A stretch of 64,000 nucleotides of DNA from an uncultured Muribaculaceae bacterium (GTDB lineage: Bacteria; Bacteroidota; Bacteroidia; Bacteroidales; Muribaculaceae): the NCBI GenBank assembly GCA_904501735.1, contig CAJGBY010000007.1, positions 1 through 64,000 of the forward strand, read 5' to 3'. Position 1 is the stretch's first letter; the number at the start of each line of letters is the position of its first letter. Of the stretch, positions 9,061 to 17,366 are shown one piece after another. Made by a program: the position numbers and the translations under genes. The notes beneath the pieces were generated by a model. It did no database searches, had not been told where the DNA came from, and worked only from the letters and a program-made list of their open reading frames with translations.

Positions 9061-9582
9061 TCAATCTTTCTTCACCCTACCTGCTCCAATAAAACATTTC
9101 TTATAATAAGGCTCCGTCATATCCGATATGATCACACCTTTACTTGTAGAAGAATGAACAAATTTATCATTCTTTAAATACAAACCAACATGGTTAATCC
9201 TATTATTCTTCTTGTGGGTATTGAAAAAGACCAAATCGCCCAATTCCAATTCTTCACAATTTATCTTTGAGCAATTCTTTTCATATATCTCATATGAAGC
9301 TCGATATAATTTTATTCCATACACATTTTTATATATTTCAACCACCAAGCCCGAACAATCTACGCCATTTTTACTTTGTCCACCATATTTATATGGTACG
9401 CCCAACCATTGTTGCACTTCCGCCTCAAGCTTATTGCTCAAAGTATCCGTTTTAGATGGCACAACTATTGGTTCATAAAATTCATCTACAACAACTGTTT
9501 TTTTAGATGAACTACATGATGAAATTATGCACATTGTAAACAATGTAACACATAAAACTAATATGTTTTTCGATTGGCGCAT
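9061..9582 (-). CDS. NlpC/P60 family cell-wall peptidase, lipoprotein
   Basis: Predicted D,L-endopeptidase cutting peptidoglycan stem peptides. The 173-residue protein has a lipoprotein signal ending in IISSC (Cys23), so it is probably membrane-anchored and periplasmic. The NlpC/P60 domain occupies roughly 50-170, with catalytic Cys76 in GVDCSG, His131 in INHVGLY and a third polar residue near FVHSS. I chose ATG at 9582: the longer frame begins with TTG at 9597, beside the preceding terminator. It is monocistronic by spacing. Confidence 0.9.
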   Translation of the reverse strand: MRQSKNILVLCVTLFTMCIISSCSSSKKTVVVDEFYEPIVVPSKTDTLSNKLEAEVQQWLGVPYKYGGQSKNGVDCSGLVVEIYKNVYGIKLYRASYEIYEKNCSKINCEELELGDLVFFNTHKKNNRINHVGLYLKNDKFVHSSTSKGVIISDMTEPYYKKCFIGAGRVKKD

Positions 9583-9599
9583 TTTCCTATTTAACAATA

Positions 9600-9635
9600 A
9601 ATAGGGAAATAAGCAAACTCACTCATTCCCCTATT
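9600..9635 (-). terminator. Probable terminator after the DUF5606 gene
   Basis: An inverted repeat (AATAGGGAA at 9600-9608, TTCCCCTATT at 9626-9635, one bulge) lies just past the DUF5606 stop. It is followed on the minus strand by an AT-rich, weakly T-rich tail. Confidence 0.5.
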
Positions 9636-9656
9636 ATATCATAATTCATTTGCGAT

Positions 9657-10076
9657 TTATTCAGCAGCTTCAGTTGCTTCTTCCTCTTCTTCTTTGAAAG
9701 AAGTGAATCCTGCACCTACCAAAAGATTATACCATGTGATAACCTTCTTAATGTCATTTGGATAAACTCTTTCTTGGTCAAAATCTGGCAAAATTTCTTC
9801 AAAGTAAGCAAACAAAGACTTTTTATCTGAATATTGCTTAGCATCAACAGTTTTACCTTCATTCTTATCATAGATAGTTTGCATCACACTACTCAATGCC
9901 ACTTCTTCATTATAAGTGTAGATTGCAATATCACCAAGTGAAATAATCTTGTCGTGTGAATAAGCAGGAACACGCTTACCATCGCTAAGACCTTCTACGA
10001 TAAGCATATTTTTACCATATGACACCAATTTATACAATCCCGATTTTCCTGAAATTGAAAGTATTTTCTTCAACAT
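9657..10076 (-). CDS. DUF5606 domain protein
   Basis: A 139-residue cytoplasmic protein of unknown function found widely in Bacteroidota. It starts MLKKILSISGKSGLYK; the first 55 residues look like a small beta-rich domain (LISVSGKPGLYK-type in the family) and the middle is helical. It ends in an acidic Glu-rich tail (EEEEEATEAAE). No catalytic motif or membrane segment is visible. It has its own clear promoter (10123-10153) and terminator, so it is transcribed apart from coaE although it lies downstream of it. Conservation suggests a housekeeping role, but I cannot say which. Confidence 0.8.
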   Translation of the reverse strand: MLKKILSISGKSGLYKLVSYGKNMLIVEGLSDGKRVPAYSHDKIISLGDIAIYTYNEEVALSSVMQTIYDKNEGKTVDAKQYSDKKSLFAYFEEILPDFDQERVYPNDIKKVITWYNLLVGAGFTSFKEEEEEATEAAE

Positions 10077-10122
10077 AATAATATAGTTCTTAGTAAAATA
10101 TTTTGTTTTTATAAATATAATG

Positions 10123-10153
10123 CAAATTTAGCACTCATTTTCGGTTATATCAA
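10123..10153 (-). promoter_or_regulatory. Promoter of the DUF5606 gene
   Basis: On the minus strand, TTG (10153-10151), a 20-base spacer and TAAATTTG (10130-10123) match the Bacteroidota housekeeping promoter. Transcription should begin near 10116, about 40 bases before the start codon. Confidence 0.7.
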
Positions 10154-10187
10154 GAACTTTACACTCTTTGACATTTCCAATCACATA

Positions 10188-10772
10188 TTACAACATTTCT
10201 TTAACAAGTTTTTCCACTTGAACCAATATTGGAGTCTCACCATCATTGACTATTGTTCTATATGACTTTAAAGAATTGTAGTCTTGACCTTCTTGAGCTT
10301 TAATTCGTTTTCTCACATCTTCTTCACACATAGAGTTTCGTTTCATCACTCTATCAACTCTTACCGATTCTGGAGCTTCAACCACCCATGCATCATCAAT
10401 AAGATCCAATAAATTACTTTTAAGTAATATTGCTGTTTCAACAAACATTACTTGTCGCGATGTTGATTCTATGTGTTTAACGACATCTTCCTTCACTCGA
10501 GGATGTACTATAGAGTTAAGTTTTTTCAATGCGCTTTCATTCCCAAACACAACCGAACCTACATAAGCAGAATTAATTGTTCCATCAGCCAACACACTTT
10601 GTTCTCCAAAATTTTCAACTAAATCTCTTTTTATGTCTTGGCTTGAGTTCATTAGTCGTTTGGCTTCCGAATCGCAATCATACACCTCATACCCCATTAC
10701 ACGAAGAATAGATGACACCACACTTTTCCCACTTCCTATTCCACCTGCTATAGCTATCAACCTTTTCTTCAT
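10188..10772 (-). CDS. coaE: Dephospho-CoA kinase
   Basis: Phosphorylates dephospho-CoA to coenzyme A, the last step of CoA synthesis. The 194 residues show the P-loop AGGIGSGKS near the N-terminus, the DCDSEAK substrate segment, the HPRV motif and the R-x-x-R lid (RVMKRN). I chose ATG at 10772; the frame can extend one codon to a GTG. The start lies 4 bases after the ybbR stop (TGATGTGATG junction), implying translational coupling. coaE is the last gene of the nusB-yajC-ybbR-coaE run. Confidence 0.95.
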   Translation of the reverse strand: MKKRLIAIAGGIGSGKSVVSSILRVMGYEVYDCDSEAKRLMNSSQDIKRDLVENFGEQSVLADGTINSAYVGSVVFGNESALKKLNSIVHPRVKEDVVKHIESTSRQVMFVETAILLKSNLLDLIDDAWVVEAPESVRVDRVMKRNSMCEEDVRKRIKAQEGQDYNSLKSYRTIVNDGETPILVQVEKLVKEML

Positions 10773-10776
10773 CACA

Positions 10777-11745
10777 TCAATGCTTTTCTATAATAAATTC
10801 AACACTATCTTGAAGCAATGAGATATTTTCATAGATCGCAGGACTTTCTTCAATTCTAACACATAGCTTATTGTTTTTCGCGCTCTTTATTTCATTATAA
10901 TTCACAACAGCTTCAAATGTTAGATTTTTTCTGTACATACTGAATGGGACAAGATATGTTGCTGTTACCTTTGATGGGAATGTTATAACATTTATATTTG
11001 CAGGAACATATTTCACCACTACAGGTATCTCTTGACTCTTCGATATCAATGGCTCTACAGGTATTGTAAGGCTCACGCGTTCTGGTTCGATTTTTGCGCC
11101 TTGAATTGGAGCTATAGATACTACTCTAATAAGAGTATCTTTTAACTCTCTTTCTTCAACCCTATATGTATATACTTCATCTATCGATGCCAGCGTATTT
11201 ATATCCGAATATACTATAGCTGAATCACAATCCATTTTAATAGCACCTGATATAGTGTATTGCATATTAGGATAGACATTCACCTCTGGACGAATTGGCA
11301 CCCTCTTTCCAGGTAGATTAGTATACCTCAATTCAATATTGTCCAACGATAGACTCTGAATAACAGTAGTGTTTTCAAGACTATTTCTTACGCACTTTCT
11401 CAATTCTGAATTAGTCACATAGAACACACCGTCAGATAATGCATATTCATCAAATCTCACCTTCACTTCAGGGCTTTTACCAACAAGGAATTGAAGTAAA
11501 TAAATACCTTTATCTTTTACATTCACTGTCACACTCTGAGGTACATTCGAAATAATTGTTGTACTATCAGGTATTCCAACGATTTTAAATGGCATATTTA
11601 TATCATATTGAATATTATTATTCAATGATATAAAAGCCCAGAATATGAACGAAATAAATACAAATATCAAATACTGGAAAGCCGTACTTGTTGCTATTGT
11701 ACGACTCCTTAATTTCTCTATTAGTTCTTTTATTTTATTCTTCAT
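10777..11745 (-). CDS. YbbR-like domain membrane protein
   Basis: A 322-residue protein with one N-terminal membrane segment (about 18-37) and two or three periplasmic beta-rich YbbR-like repeats. The YbbR family (CdaR in Firmicutes) can regulate diadenylate cyclase there, but no cyclase is encoded here and the Bacteroidota role is not established. The frame could extend to ATG at 11778, but that codon lies inside the 3' arm of the terminator at 11768-11813, so I place the start at 11745 (MKNKIKELIEK). It is tightly coupled to coaE. Confidence 0.85.
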   Translation of the reverse strand: MKNKIKELIEKLRSRTIATSTAFQYLIFVFISFIFWAFISLNNNIQYDINMPFKIVGIPDSTTIISNVPQSVTVNVKDKGIYLLQFLVGKSPEVKVRFDEYALSDGVFYVTNSELRKCVRNSLENTTVIQSLSLDNIELRYTNLPGKRVPIRPEVNVYPNMQYTISGAIKMDCDSAIVYSDINTLASIDEVYTYRVEERELKDTLIRVVSIAPIQGAKIEPERVSLTIPVEPLISKSQEIPVVVKYVPANINVITFPSKVTATYLVPFSMYRKNLTFEAVVNYNEIKSAKNNKLCVRIEESPAIYENISLLQDSVEFIIEKH

Positions 11746-11767
11746 TATATTATCTCGTTCATTATTC

Positions 11768-11813
11768 AAAAAAGCCATAAACTTATATAGTTATATACAA
11801 GCTATGGCTTTTT
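11768..11813 (-). terminator. Internal terminator between yajC and ybbR
   Basis: On the minus strand AAAAAGCCATA (11813-11803) pairs with TATGGCTTTTT (11778-11768) across a 24-base AT-rich loop, and the arm ends in six Ts. It separates nusB-yajC from ybbR-coaE and overlaps the longer possible ybbR start. I found no promoter between it and ybbR, so ybbR-coaE may depend on read-through. Confidence 0.7.
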
Positions 11814-11832
11814 AATTTATATTATGATAAAA

Positions 11833-12150
11833 TTATTTAGATTCTTGTGTAGCTTCTTCTGCTGAACCAACGATATAATTCTTATCAATCTTAATCTTTA
11901 CATTGTCGGCAACTTCAAGAATAATCACTGTATCCTTAATTTCCTTAACCTTGCCATATACACCACTTGCAGTTCTTACCTTACTTCCCACTTGCAATGA
12001 TTCAAGAAAGTCTCTCATTCTTTTGCGTTCCTTATTTTGTGGACGAATCATAAAGAAATAAAATATTGCAATCATCAATACTATCATAATGATTGTTGAC
12101 ATTCCATTTCCTTGAGCTGCAGCTTCTTGCAATAAAATTGATGTTAACAT
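11833..12150 (-). CDS. yajC: Preprotein translocase subunit YajC
   Basis: Small accessory protein of the SecDF-YajC complex that assists Sec export. The 105 residues have one N-terminal membrane helix (about 17-35) followed directly by the family signature FFMIRPQNKERKRMRDF. A small basic and beta-rich domain follows (GSKVRTASGVYGKVKEI). I chose ATG at 12150; the frame extends three codons to a GTG at 12159. It lies 28 bases after nusB. Confidence 0.95.
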   Translation of the reverse strand: MLTSILLQEAAAQGNGMSTIIMIVLMIAIFYFFMIRPQNKERKRMRDFLESLQVGSKVRTASGVYGKVKEIKDTVIILEVADNVKIKIDKNYIVGSAEEATQESK

Positions 12151-12178
12151 AAATATCACTTTTTAAATTGTTAATTAA

Positions 12179-13114
12179 TTATTTATCTTTTGTAATTCTA
12201 CCACAATCTTTCAAATAATTGATAGCAGAATTAATTATACCATTCACAAATTGGCCACTCTTTGGTGTGCTATAGAATTTTGCGATCTCAATATATTCAT
12301 TCATCGACACCTTTGTTGGGATATTATCAAAGTTCTTAATTTCTGATAGTCCAACACTAAGAATAACTCTATCCATAAATGCAATGCGCTCTGTATCCCA
12401 TTGCTCTTTTTGAACAAATCTATCGATTATCTTATTGTTTTCTTCATTTTCTCTAACAGCACATTCAAACAATCGTTCACCAAATTGATTGTCTTCTTCG
12501 TCTTTATATTTCTTTTGAATTGTAGCAGTTTCTGGGTTGTTTGCAAATTGCTTGATAGTTTTCAATACAAATGTACCCATAACACTCAAGTCATCATTCC
12601 AATACACCGATTTTGATTCAAGCATTTCAAGCAAATCATCATCTACAAACACAACCTTCTTCAACAATTCACGCCACAATGTACAATCATCTTCATAGCT
12701 TGCACTTTCTGCATTCATATATTCAGCATAAACCTTAGAATGAACAATCTTATCGTGCATAAGCTTCATAAAGATAATATCCTCGCGCCATGAAATTGGT
12801 GTTTCTTTCAAATATTCATTTAAATCCTCATTTTCTCTAAGTTTCGCAATAAATTTATTATCGGCAAAACGAGTATTGGGATTAATATCATGTTCAGTAG
12901 GCAAATATTTATGCTTCGCCTCATCAAGTTTTAAGTCATGATAATCAGTCAAGTCAATCATCAACACCAACATTGACATATACAACTCGTATGCCTTATC
13001 AAGACTCTTTTCTAATTCTTTCTTAGCATTAGATATAGTTCTTCCTTCTTTTGTCAAAAGATAAGAATAGAACATTTGCACTACCTTATTGCGTATTAAA
13101 ATGCGTGTAATCAT
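12179..13114 (-). CDS. nusB: Transcription antitermination factor NusB (long Bacteroidota form)
   Basis: Component of the rRNA antitermination complex with NusA, NusE/S10 and NusG. At 311 residues it is about twice the E. coli length: a lineage-typical N-terminal extension (starting MITRILIRNKVVQ) precedes the canonical all-helical NusB fold in the C-terminal 130 residues, ending MDRVILSVGLSEI...KVSMNEYIEIAKFYST. I chose ATG at 13114. The longer frame begins with a TTG at 13147 that lies inside the -7 promoter element, upstream of the expected transcript start. It heads the yajC-containing unit. Confidence 0.92.
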   Translation of the reverse strand: MITRILIRNKVVQMFYSYLLTKEGRTISNAKKELEKSLDKAYELYMSMLVLMIDLTDYHDLKLDEAKHKYLPTEHDINPNTRFADNKFIAKLRENEDLNEYLKETPISWREDIIFMKLMHDKIVHSKVYAEYMNAESASYEDDCTLWRELLKKVVFVDDDLLEMLESKSVYWNDDLSVMGTFVLKTIKQFANNPETATIQKKYKDEEDNQFGERLFECAVRENEENNKIIDRFVQKEQWDTERIAFMDRVILSVGLSEIKNFDNIPTKVSMNEYIEIAKFYSTPKSGQFVNGIINSAINYLKDCGRITKDK

Positions 13115-13144
13115 AAATCTAATTTCTATATTTCTAATATTCTG

Positions 13145-13175
13145 CAAAGATACCTTAAAATAACTATTCTTTCAA
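13145..13175 (-). promoter_or_regulatory. Promoter of nusB-yajC
   Basis: The minus strand shows TTG (13175-13173), 20 bases, then TATCTTTG (13152-13145), matching TTG-N20-TAnnTTTG. The expected transcript start is near 13138, about 24 bases before the nusB ATG. Confidence 0.7.
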
Positions 13176-13203
13176 GCAATTTCTCGAGTAATTCTCTTAC
13201 AAA

Positions 13204-13944
13204 TTACTTTTTATTTCGTTGGCGCACTACCTCATACATTAAGATACCAGCAGCTACCGACACATTTAATGAATTAATTTTACCATATTCAGGGATTGTA
13301 ACAAGTTCATCACACACAGCTTCAACCTCAGGTTCCAACCCTTTATCTTCTGCTCCCATCACGATTACTGTAGGAACAGAATAATCTACATCTGTATACG
13401 ATACTTTTGTTTTTCCGGAAGCGCCAACAATCTTGCATCCATTAGCTTTCAAATAGTTTAATGCTCCAACCATACTGCGTTCGCGGCATACTTGTACATA
13501 ATTCAATGCACCAGCCGATGTTTTCATTGCATCACCGCTCACCGACACACTATGACGCTCTGGTATTACTATCGCATCAACACCTGCACACTCACAAGTG
13601 CGGGCTATTGCTCCAAAATTTCTCACATCAGTAACGCCATCAAGTGCTACAAGAAATGGCATATTTCCTGCTTCATATATTTCAGGAATTACATTACTTA
13701 TATTGCTATATGTTACCGACGACAATATAGCAAGTACGCCTTGGTGATTCTTTCTTGTTATTCTATTGATTTTTTCAAGTGGAACACGCTGTATAAGAAT
13801 CTTATACTCCTTAACAAGATCATACAGTTCATTAATCAATTCTCCACTAAGATCTTTCTTAACCAATATTTTATCAATATCCTTCCCTGCTTCAATAGCT
13901 TCTATTACAGGGCGTATACCAAATATATAATCATTCTTATCCAT
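13204..13944 (-). CDS. rlmB: 23S rRNA (guanosine-2'-O)-methyltransferase, RlmB-type
   Basis: SpoU/TrmH-family methyltransferase predicted to 2'-O-methylate G2251 of 23S rRNA. The 246 residues have the substrate-binding N-domain (1-75), then the knotted SPOUT core with motif 1 DVRNFGAIARTCECAG, motif 2 VIVMGAEDKGL and motif 3 SLNVSVAAGILMYE. It starts 19 bases after recN in the same orientation and is probably the last gene of the dnaN operon. RlmB versus a close TrmH paralogue cannot be fully separated by motif alone. Confidence 0.88.
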   Translation of the reverse strand: MDKNDYIFGIRPVIEAIEAGKDIDKILVKKDLSGELINELYDLVKEYKILIQRVPLEKINRITRKNHQGVLAILSSVTYSNISNVIPEIYEAGNMPFLVALDGVTDVRNFGAIARTCECAGVDAIVIPERHSVSVSGDAMKTSAGALNYVQVCRERSMVGALNYLKANGCKIVGASGKTKVSYTDVDYSVPTVIVMGAEDKGLEPEVEAVCDELVTIPEYGKINSLNVSVAAGILMYEVVRQRNKK

Positions 13945-13963
13945 AATCTATATTATATTTCTT

Positions 13964-15622
13964 TTAATATCCCAATAACGATCGAGCATTATTAATAGCC
14001 GCAGCATCTATTTCTCTACCGCTTAGCATCCTTGCAATCTCTTCCACTCGTTCTTCCTTAGTCAATTCACACATTGATGTATAGGTTGCTTCATCTGTGT
14101 CGGCTTTATACACCTTTAAGTGATTATTACCCTTAACTGCAACCTGAGGTAAATGCGTAATCGCTATCACCTGGATGTTATTTGAGATATCGCCCATCAT
14201 CTCACCCATTTTATGTGCGATTTCACCCGACACACCTGTATCCACTTCATCAAAGATTATAGTTGGTAACTGCATATTTTGGGCGATGATTGCTTTTATA
14301 CACAACATAACTCTCGACAACTCACCACCTGAAGCAGTATTTTCAATAGGCATTAACTGTTGCTGCTTGTTGAATGCAAACAAGAATTCAACCTTATCCA
14401 TTCCTTGTGCACACAAATCACAATCTTCAAAACCAATCTCAAATCGTAGATTCTTCATGCCCAGTGGAATGGCTGTTTTCTCAAGCTCTTGCTTAAATAT
14501 TTCAGCTCCTTTTCTTCGAGAAAGCGATAATTCCTTCGCCTTTGCCCTTGCCTCTTTCTCAACGATTATTAGTTTTTCTTCCAATCGCTTTATTTCGTCG
14601 TCCGAATTAGTAATTATAGCCAACTTTTCTTCATAAGAATGTTGCAATGTAATAAGTTCGTTCACGCACGATAATTTATGCTTATTCTCTAAATCATAGA
14701 TATTGTTTAGACGCTCAGTTATTCTCTCCAACTCGATTGGATCATCAACATAACTATCTTGTATAGAGCTAATCGTTCTACTAAAGTCTTTCAATTCAAT
14801 CATTAATGATTGTAATCGTTCCGATAGTTCTTTTAAGTCTGCATCAACATTCTCTATTTGTAAGAAACTGCGAGATAATACCGACAATTGAGACACAATC
14901 GAATTATCTTCATCTTGTATCACTGAAGAGGCGCTCCATAAGCACTGCTTTATTTCATTTACATTCGACAAACGAGATTGCTCTCGCTCTAGTTCCTCAT
15001 CTTCATTTTCTTGCAATTTGAGGGCTGCAATTTGATCTAGTTGAAATTGTATATAATCTTCTTCTTGACGATTTTTTTCATATTCTGCCTTTAATTTCTC
15101 AATTTCAACCTTCAATTTTTTATATTGAGAGAATTGCTTCGAATAATCAGCCTTTATTGAATCATTTCCCGACACACTATCTATTATGCTCAACTGATAT
15201 AATGCATCAGCCAACAACATATTGCTATGTTGAGAGTGTATATCCACCAATCTTAATGTCAATTCTCTTAATACCGACAATGTAACTGGTGTATCATTAA
15301 TAAATGCTCTTGAACGACCATTTGACGCAATTTCTCTTCGCAAAATACATTCGTTATCAAAGAATTCAATATCATTTTGCTCAAAAAAATGCTCCATATC
15401 ATTATACGCCTCTATATTGAACGAAGCTTCAATAACCGATTTATTTTCGGCCTTGCGTATCACTTTTAAATCAGCTCTTTCGCCCAATATTAGCGACAAG
15501 GCACCTAATATAATTGATTTACCTGCACCGGTCTCACCTGTAATGATAGTAAGACCTTTCTTGAAATCTATTTCAAGATGGTCAATAAGTGCATAATTTG
15601 TTATCAATAGATGCGTAAGCAT
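13964..15622 (-). CDS. recN: DNA repair protein RecN
   Basis: SMC-like ATPase that acts early in double-strand break repair. The 552 residues begin with MLTHLLITNYALID and a Walker A GETGAGKSII. A long central coiled coil (about 150-370) follows, then the ABC signature TASGGELSRVML and Walker B IIFDEVDTGVSG. The gene starts 9 bases after the DUF4835 gene and ends 19 bases before rlmB, so it is part of the dnaN-led unit. Confidence 0.96.
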   Translation of the reverse strand: MLTHLLITNYALIDHLEIDFKKGLTIITGETGAGKSIILGALSLILGERADLKVIRKAENKSVIEASFNIEAYNDMEHFFEQNDIEFFDNECILRREIASNGRSRAFINDTPVTLSVLRELTLRLVDIHSQHSNMLLADALYQLSIIDSVSGNDSIKADYSKQFSQYKKLKVEIEKLKAEYEKNRQEEDYIQFQLDQIAALKLQENEDEELEREQSRLSNVNEIKQCLWSASSVIQDEDNSIVSQLSVLSRSFLQIENVDADLKELSERLQSLMIELKDFSRTISSIQDSYVDDPIELERITERLNNIYDLENKHKLSCVNELITLQHSYEEKLAIITNSDDEIKRLEEKLIIVEKEARAKAKELSLSRRKGAEIFKQELEKTAIPLGMKNLRFEIGFEDCDLCAQGMDKVEFLFAFNKQQQLMPIENTASGGELSRVMLCIKAIIAQNMQLPTIIFDEVDTGVSGEIAHKMGEMMGDISNNIQVIAITHLPQVAVKGNNHLKVYKADTDEATYTSMCELTKEERVEEIARMLSGREIDAAAINNARSLLGY

Positions 15623-15631
15623 TTCTGCGCC

Positions 15632-16558
15632 TTAGTTTGTTTCGGTTGATTTAATTTTATCTAATCTAACAGTTTCTGTGGGATAAAGAGGATAAAGCAA
15701 TTCATATACTTTTTCCTTTTCAGTTGAAGACGCCTTCGAATACACATTCACAATTTCATCAAGTTTTGAGTCTTTAAAAATAGACAAGCACACCGACATT
15801 GGTGCTACATCAAACACTTGTTTTAATGATTCTAATGTACTTGTTATCACTGCTCTTCCTTTATTAGCGCCAAGCACCATTTCATCAAGACCTTTTCTGT
15901 GATAATTATATAATACATCTCTTATCAGTGATGTGTTTTTATCATAATAAGCGCTTAACACAGCACTCCTATTCTTATTATCTTCGAATGCTTTCCAACC
16001 ACTCTCACCCGAACTTTGAGCAAGTCTCACCACATTTGCAGCTTTTTCATAATATGGATCACCTCCACGCAATGAAAAAGTATCAAAATCAAGCGCCAAG
16101 ATCATATAGGCATAAAAGTTCAAGATTGCTGTCAGATTGCTTTCCATCGTATTTTCCGAGAATACCAAGGGTTCATTTAAGGCATATGAAAATTCAACCT
16201 TGCTATCCTTGAAATTAAATATAGTCGTTGTATAAGTTGAGTTATAAACCGGACGAATTGACTGTATCTGCAAATCACCAGTCATTACATTACTTTCATC
16301 ATACGACTTTATCGTAAAAAACAACTTACATTCAATCTTTTCGTTTGCATAAAACTGAGCATCTGTCCACTTTGTCGTATTCATATAATCAGCGATAGAT
16401 TGTTGCAAGGTAGTAAACACTTCTCTATTACTACCCTGAACTTGGTCTGAATTGATTTCTACATTGCAGTTCAATTCTTGCGCATATAACTCACACGCTT
16501 GACCGAACACACAAAGCATCAACAATGCTATTATTTTTCTGCAAAAACTTTTTTTCAC
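15632..16558 (-). CDS. DUF4835 family secreted protein
   Basis: A 308-residue exported protein of unknown function, conserved in Bacteroidota beside recN. A signal peptide covers residues 1-27 (hydrophobic ALLMLCVFGQACELYAQ). The body begins with the family's ELNCNVEINSDQVQGSN and contains YYNFYAYMILALDFDTFSLRG-like helices. No enzymatic motif is evident. It sits between the exonuclease (28 bases) and recN (9 bases). Its linkage with DNA metabolism genes is positional; an envelope protein role is more likely from the signal peptide. Confidence 0.85.
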   Translation of the reverse strand: MKKSFCRKIIALLMLCVFGQACELYAQELNCNVEINSDQVQGSNREVFTTLQQSIADYMNTTKWTDAQFYANEKIECKLFFTIKSYDESNVMTGDLQIQSIRPVYNSTYTTTIFNFKDSKVEFSYALNEPLVFSENTMESNLTAILNFYAYMILALDFDTFSLRGGDPYYEKAANVVRLAQSSGESGWKAFEDNKNRSAVLSAYYDKNTSLIRDVLYNYHRKGLDEMVLGANKGRAVITSTLESLKQVFDVAPMSVCLSIFKDSKLDEIVNVYSKASSTEKEKVYELLYPLYPTETVRLDKIKSTETN

Positions 16559-16586
16559 TTATATAGTCTTGTAAAGTCTTGACACA

Positions 16587-17348
16587 TTACTTCATTCTCA
16601 GTTTTATCTGAGTAAGAACTCGCTTTGTATCTTGTGCAAAATCGCCTTGCATAACCCAAGCATAATAACCTTGATCTTTGCGTAGCACTTCTTCCACAGG
16701 AATACCTTTGTATTTACCGAAATTAAACACCTCTTGTTGTTTATCGTTATAAACAATGCGTCCCATAAGGTCAACATTCTTCTTTTGAGACGAGAATTCC
16801 GACAAATATTCGATATCATTTTTCAAATCGGCATATCTATCAAGTTGTGCTTTTAGCACTTCATATGTAGCACGAGTGTCTGCACTTGCCGAATGAGCTT
16901 CAGTCAAATCCTTATCACAATAGAATTTGTATGCTGCCACAAGTGTGCGTTGTTCCATTTTATGGAAGATAGTCTGTACATCGACAAATTTTCTTTTCGA
17001 CAAATCTATCGTTACTCCTGCATTTAGGAACTCTTCCGACAATAATGGCACATCAAATCTATTGCTATTAAATCCAGCTATATCACATCCCTCAAACACT
17101 TTGCTGAGTTCCTTTGCTATTTGTCCAAACATTGGTGCATCTTTCACATCTTCATCTGTAATGTGATGCACAGCTGTTGCTTCTTCTGGGATATGTCGTC
17201 CTGGATTTACTCTAATAGTCTTCTCTTCCTCATCACCATTTGGATACACTTTTATATAAGATATCTCTACTATCTTATCATGAGTTATATTCACACCAGT
17301 TGTTTCGAGGTCAAAGAATACTATTGGATTTTTTAAATTAAGATTCAT
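16587..17348 (-). CDS. DnaQ-like 3'-5' exonuclease
   Basis: DEDDh-family exonuclease. Motif Exo I is FFDLETTG (about residues 11-18), Exo II is AGFNSNRFDVPLL, and Exo III contains EAHSASADTRATYE with the His and Asp ligands. The C-terminal 60 residues (FNFGKYKGIPVEEVL...YYAWVMQGDF) form the small domain seen in exodeoxyribonuclease X-type proteins. It could be the replicative proofreading subunit or a repair exonuclease. Immediate linkage to dnaN (18-base gap) favours a replication role. The 253 residues appear complete. Confidence 0.88.
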   Translation of the reverse strand: MNLNLKNPIVFFDLETTGVNITHDKIVEISYIKVYPNGDEEEKTIRVNPGRHIPEEATAVHHITDEDVKDAPMFGQIAKELSKVFEGCDIAGFNSNRFDVPLLSEEFLNAGVTIDLSKRKFVDVQTIFHKMEQRTLVAAYKFYCDKDLTEAHSASADTRATYEVLKAQLDRYADLKNDIEYLSEFSSQKKNVDLMGRIVYNDKQQEVFNFGKYKGIPVEEVLRKDQGYYAWVMQGDFAQDTKRVLTQIKLRMK

Positions 17349-17366
17349 ATCGAATTTGTTTCAATA

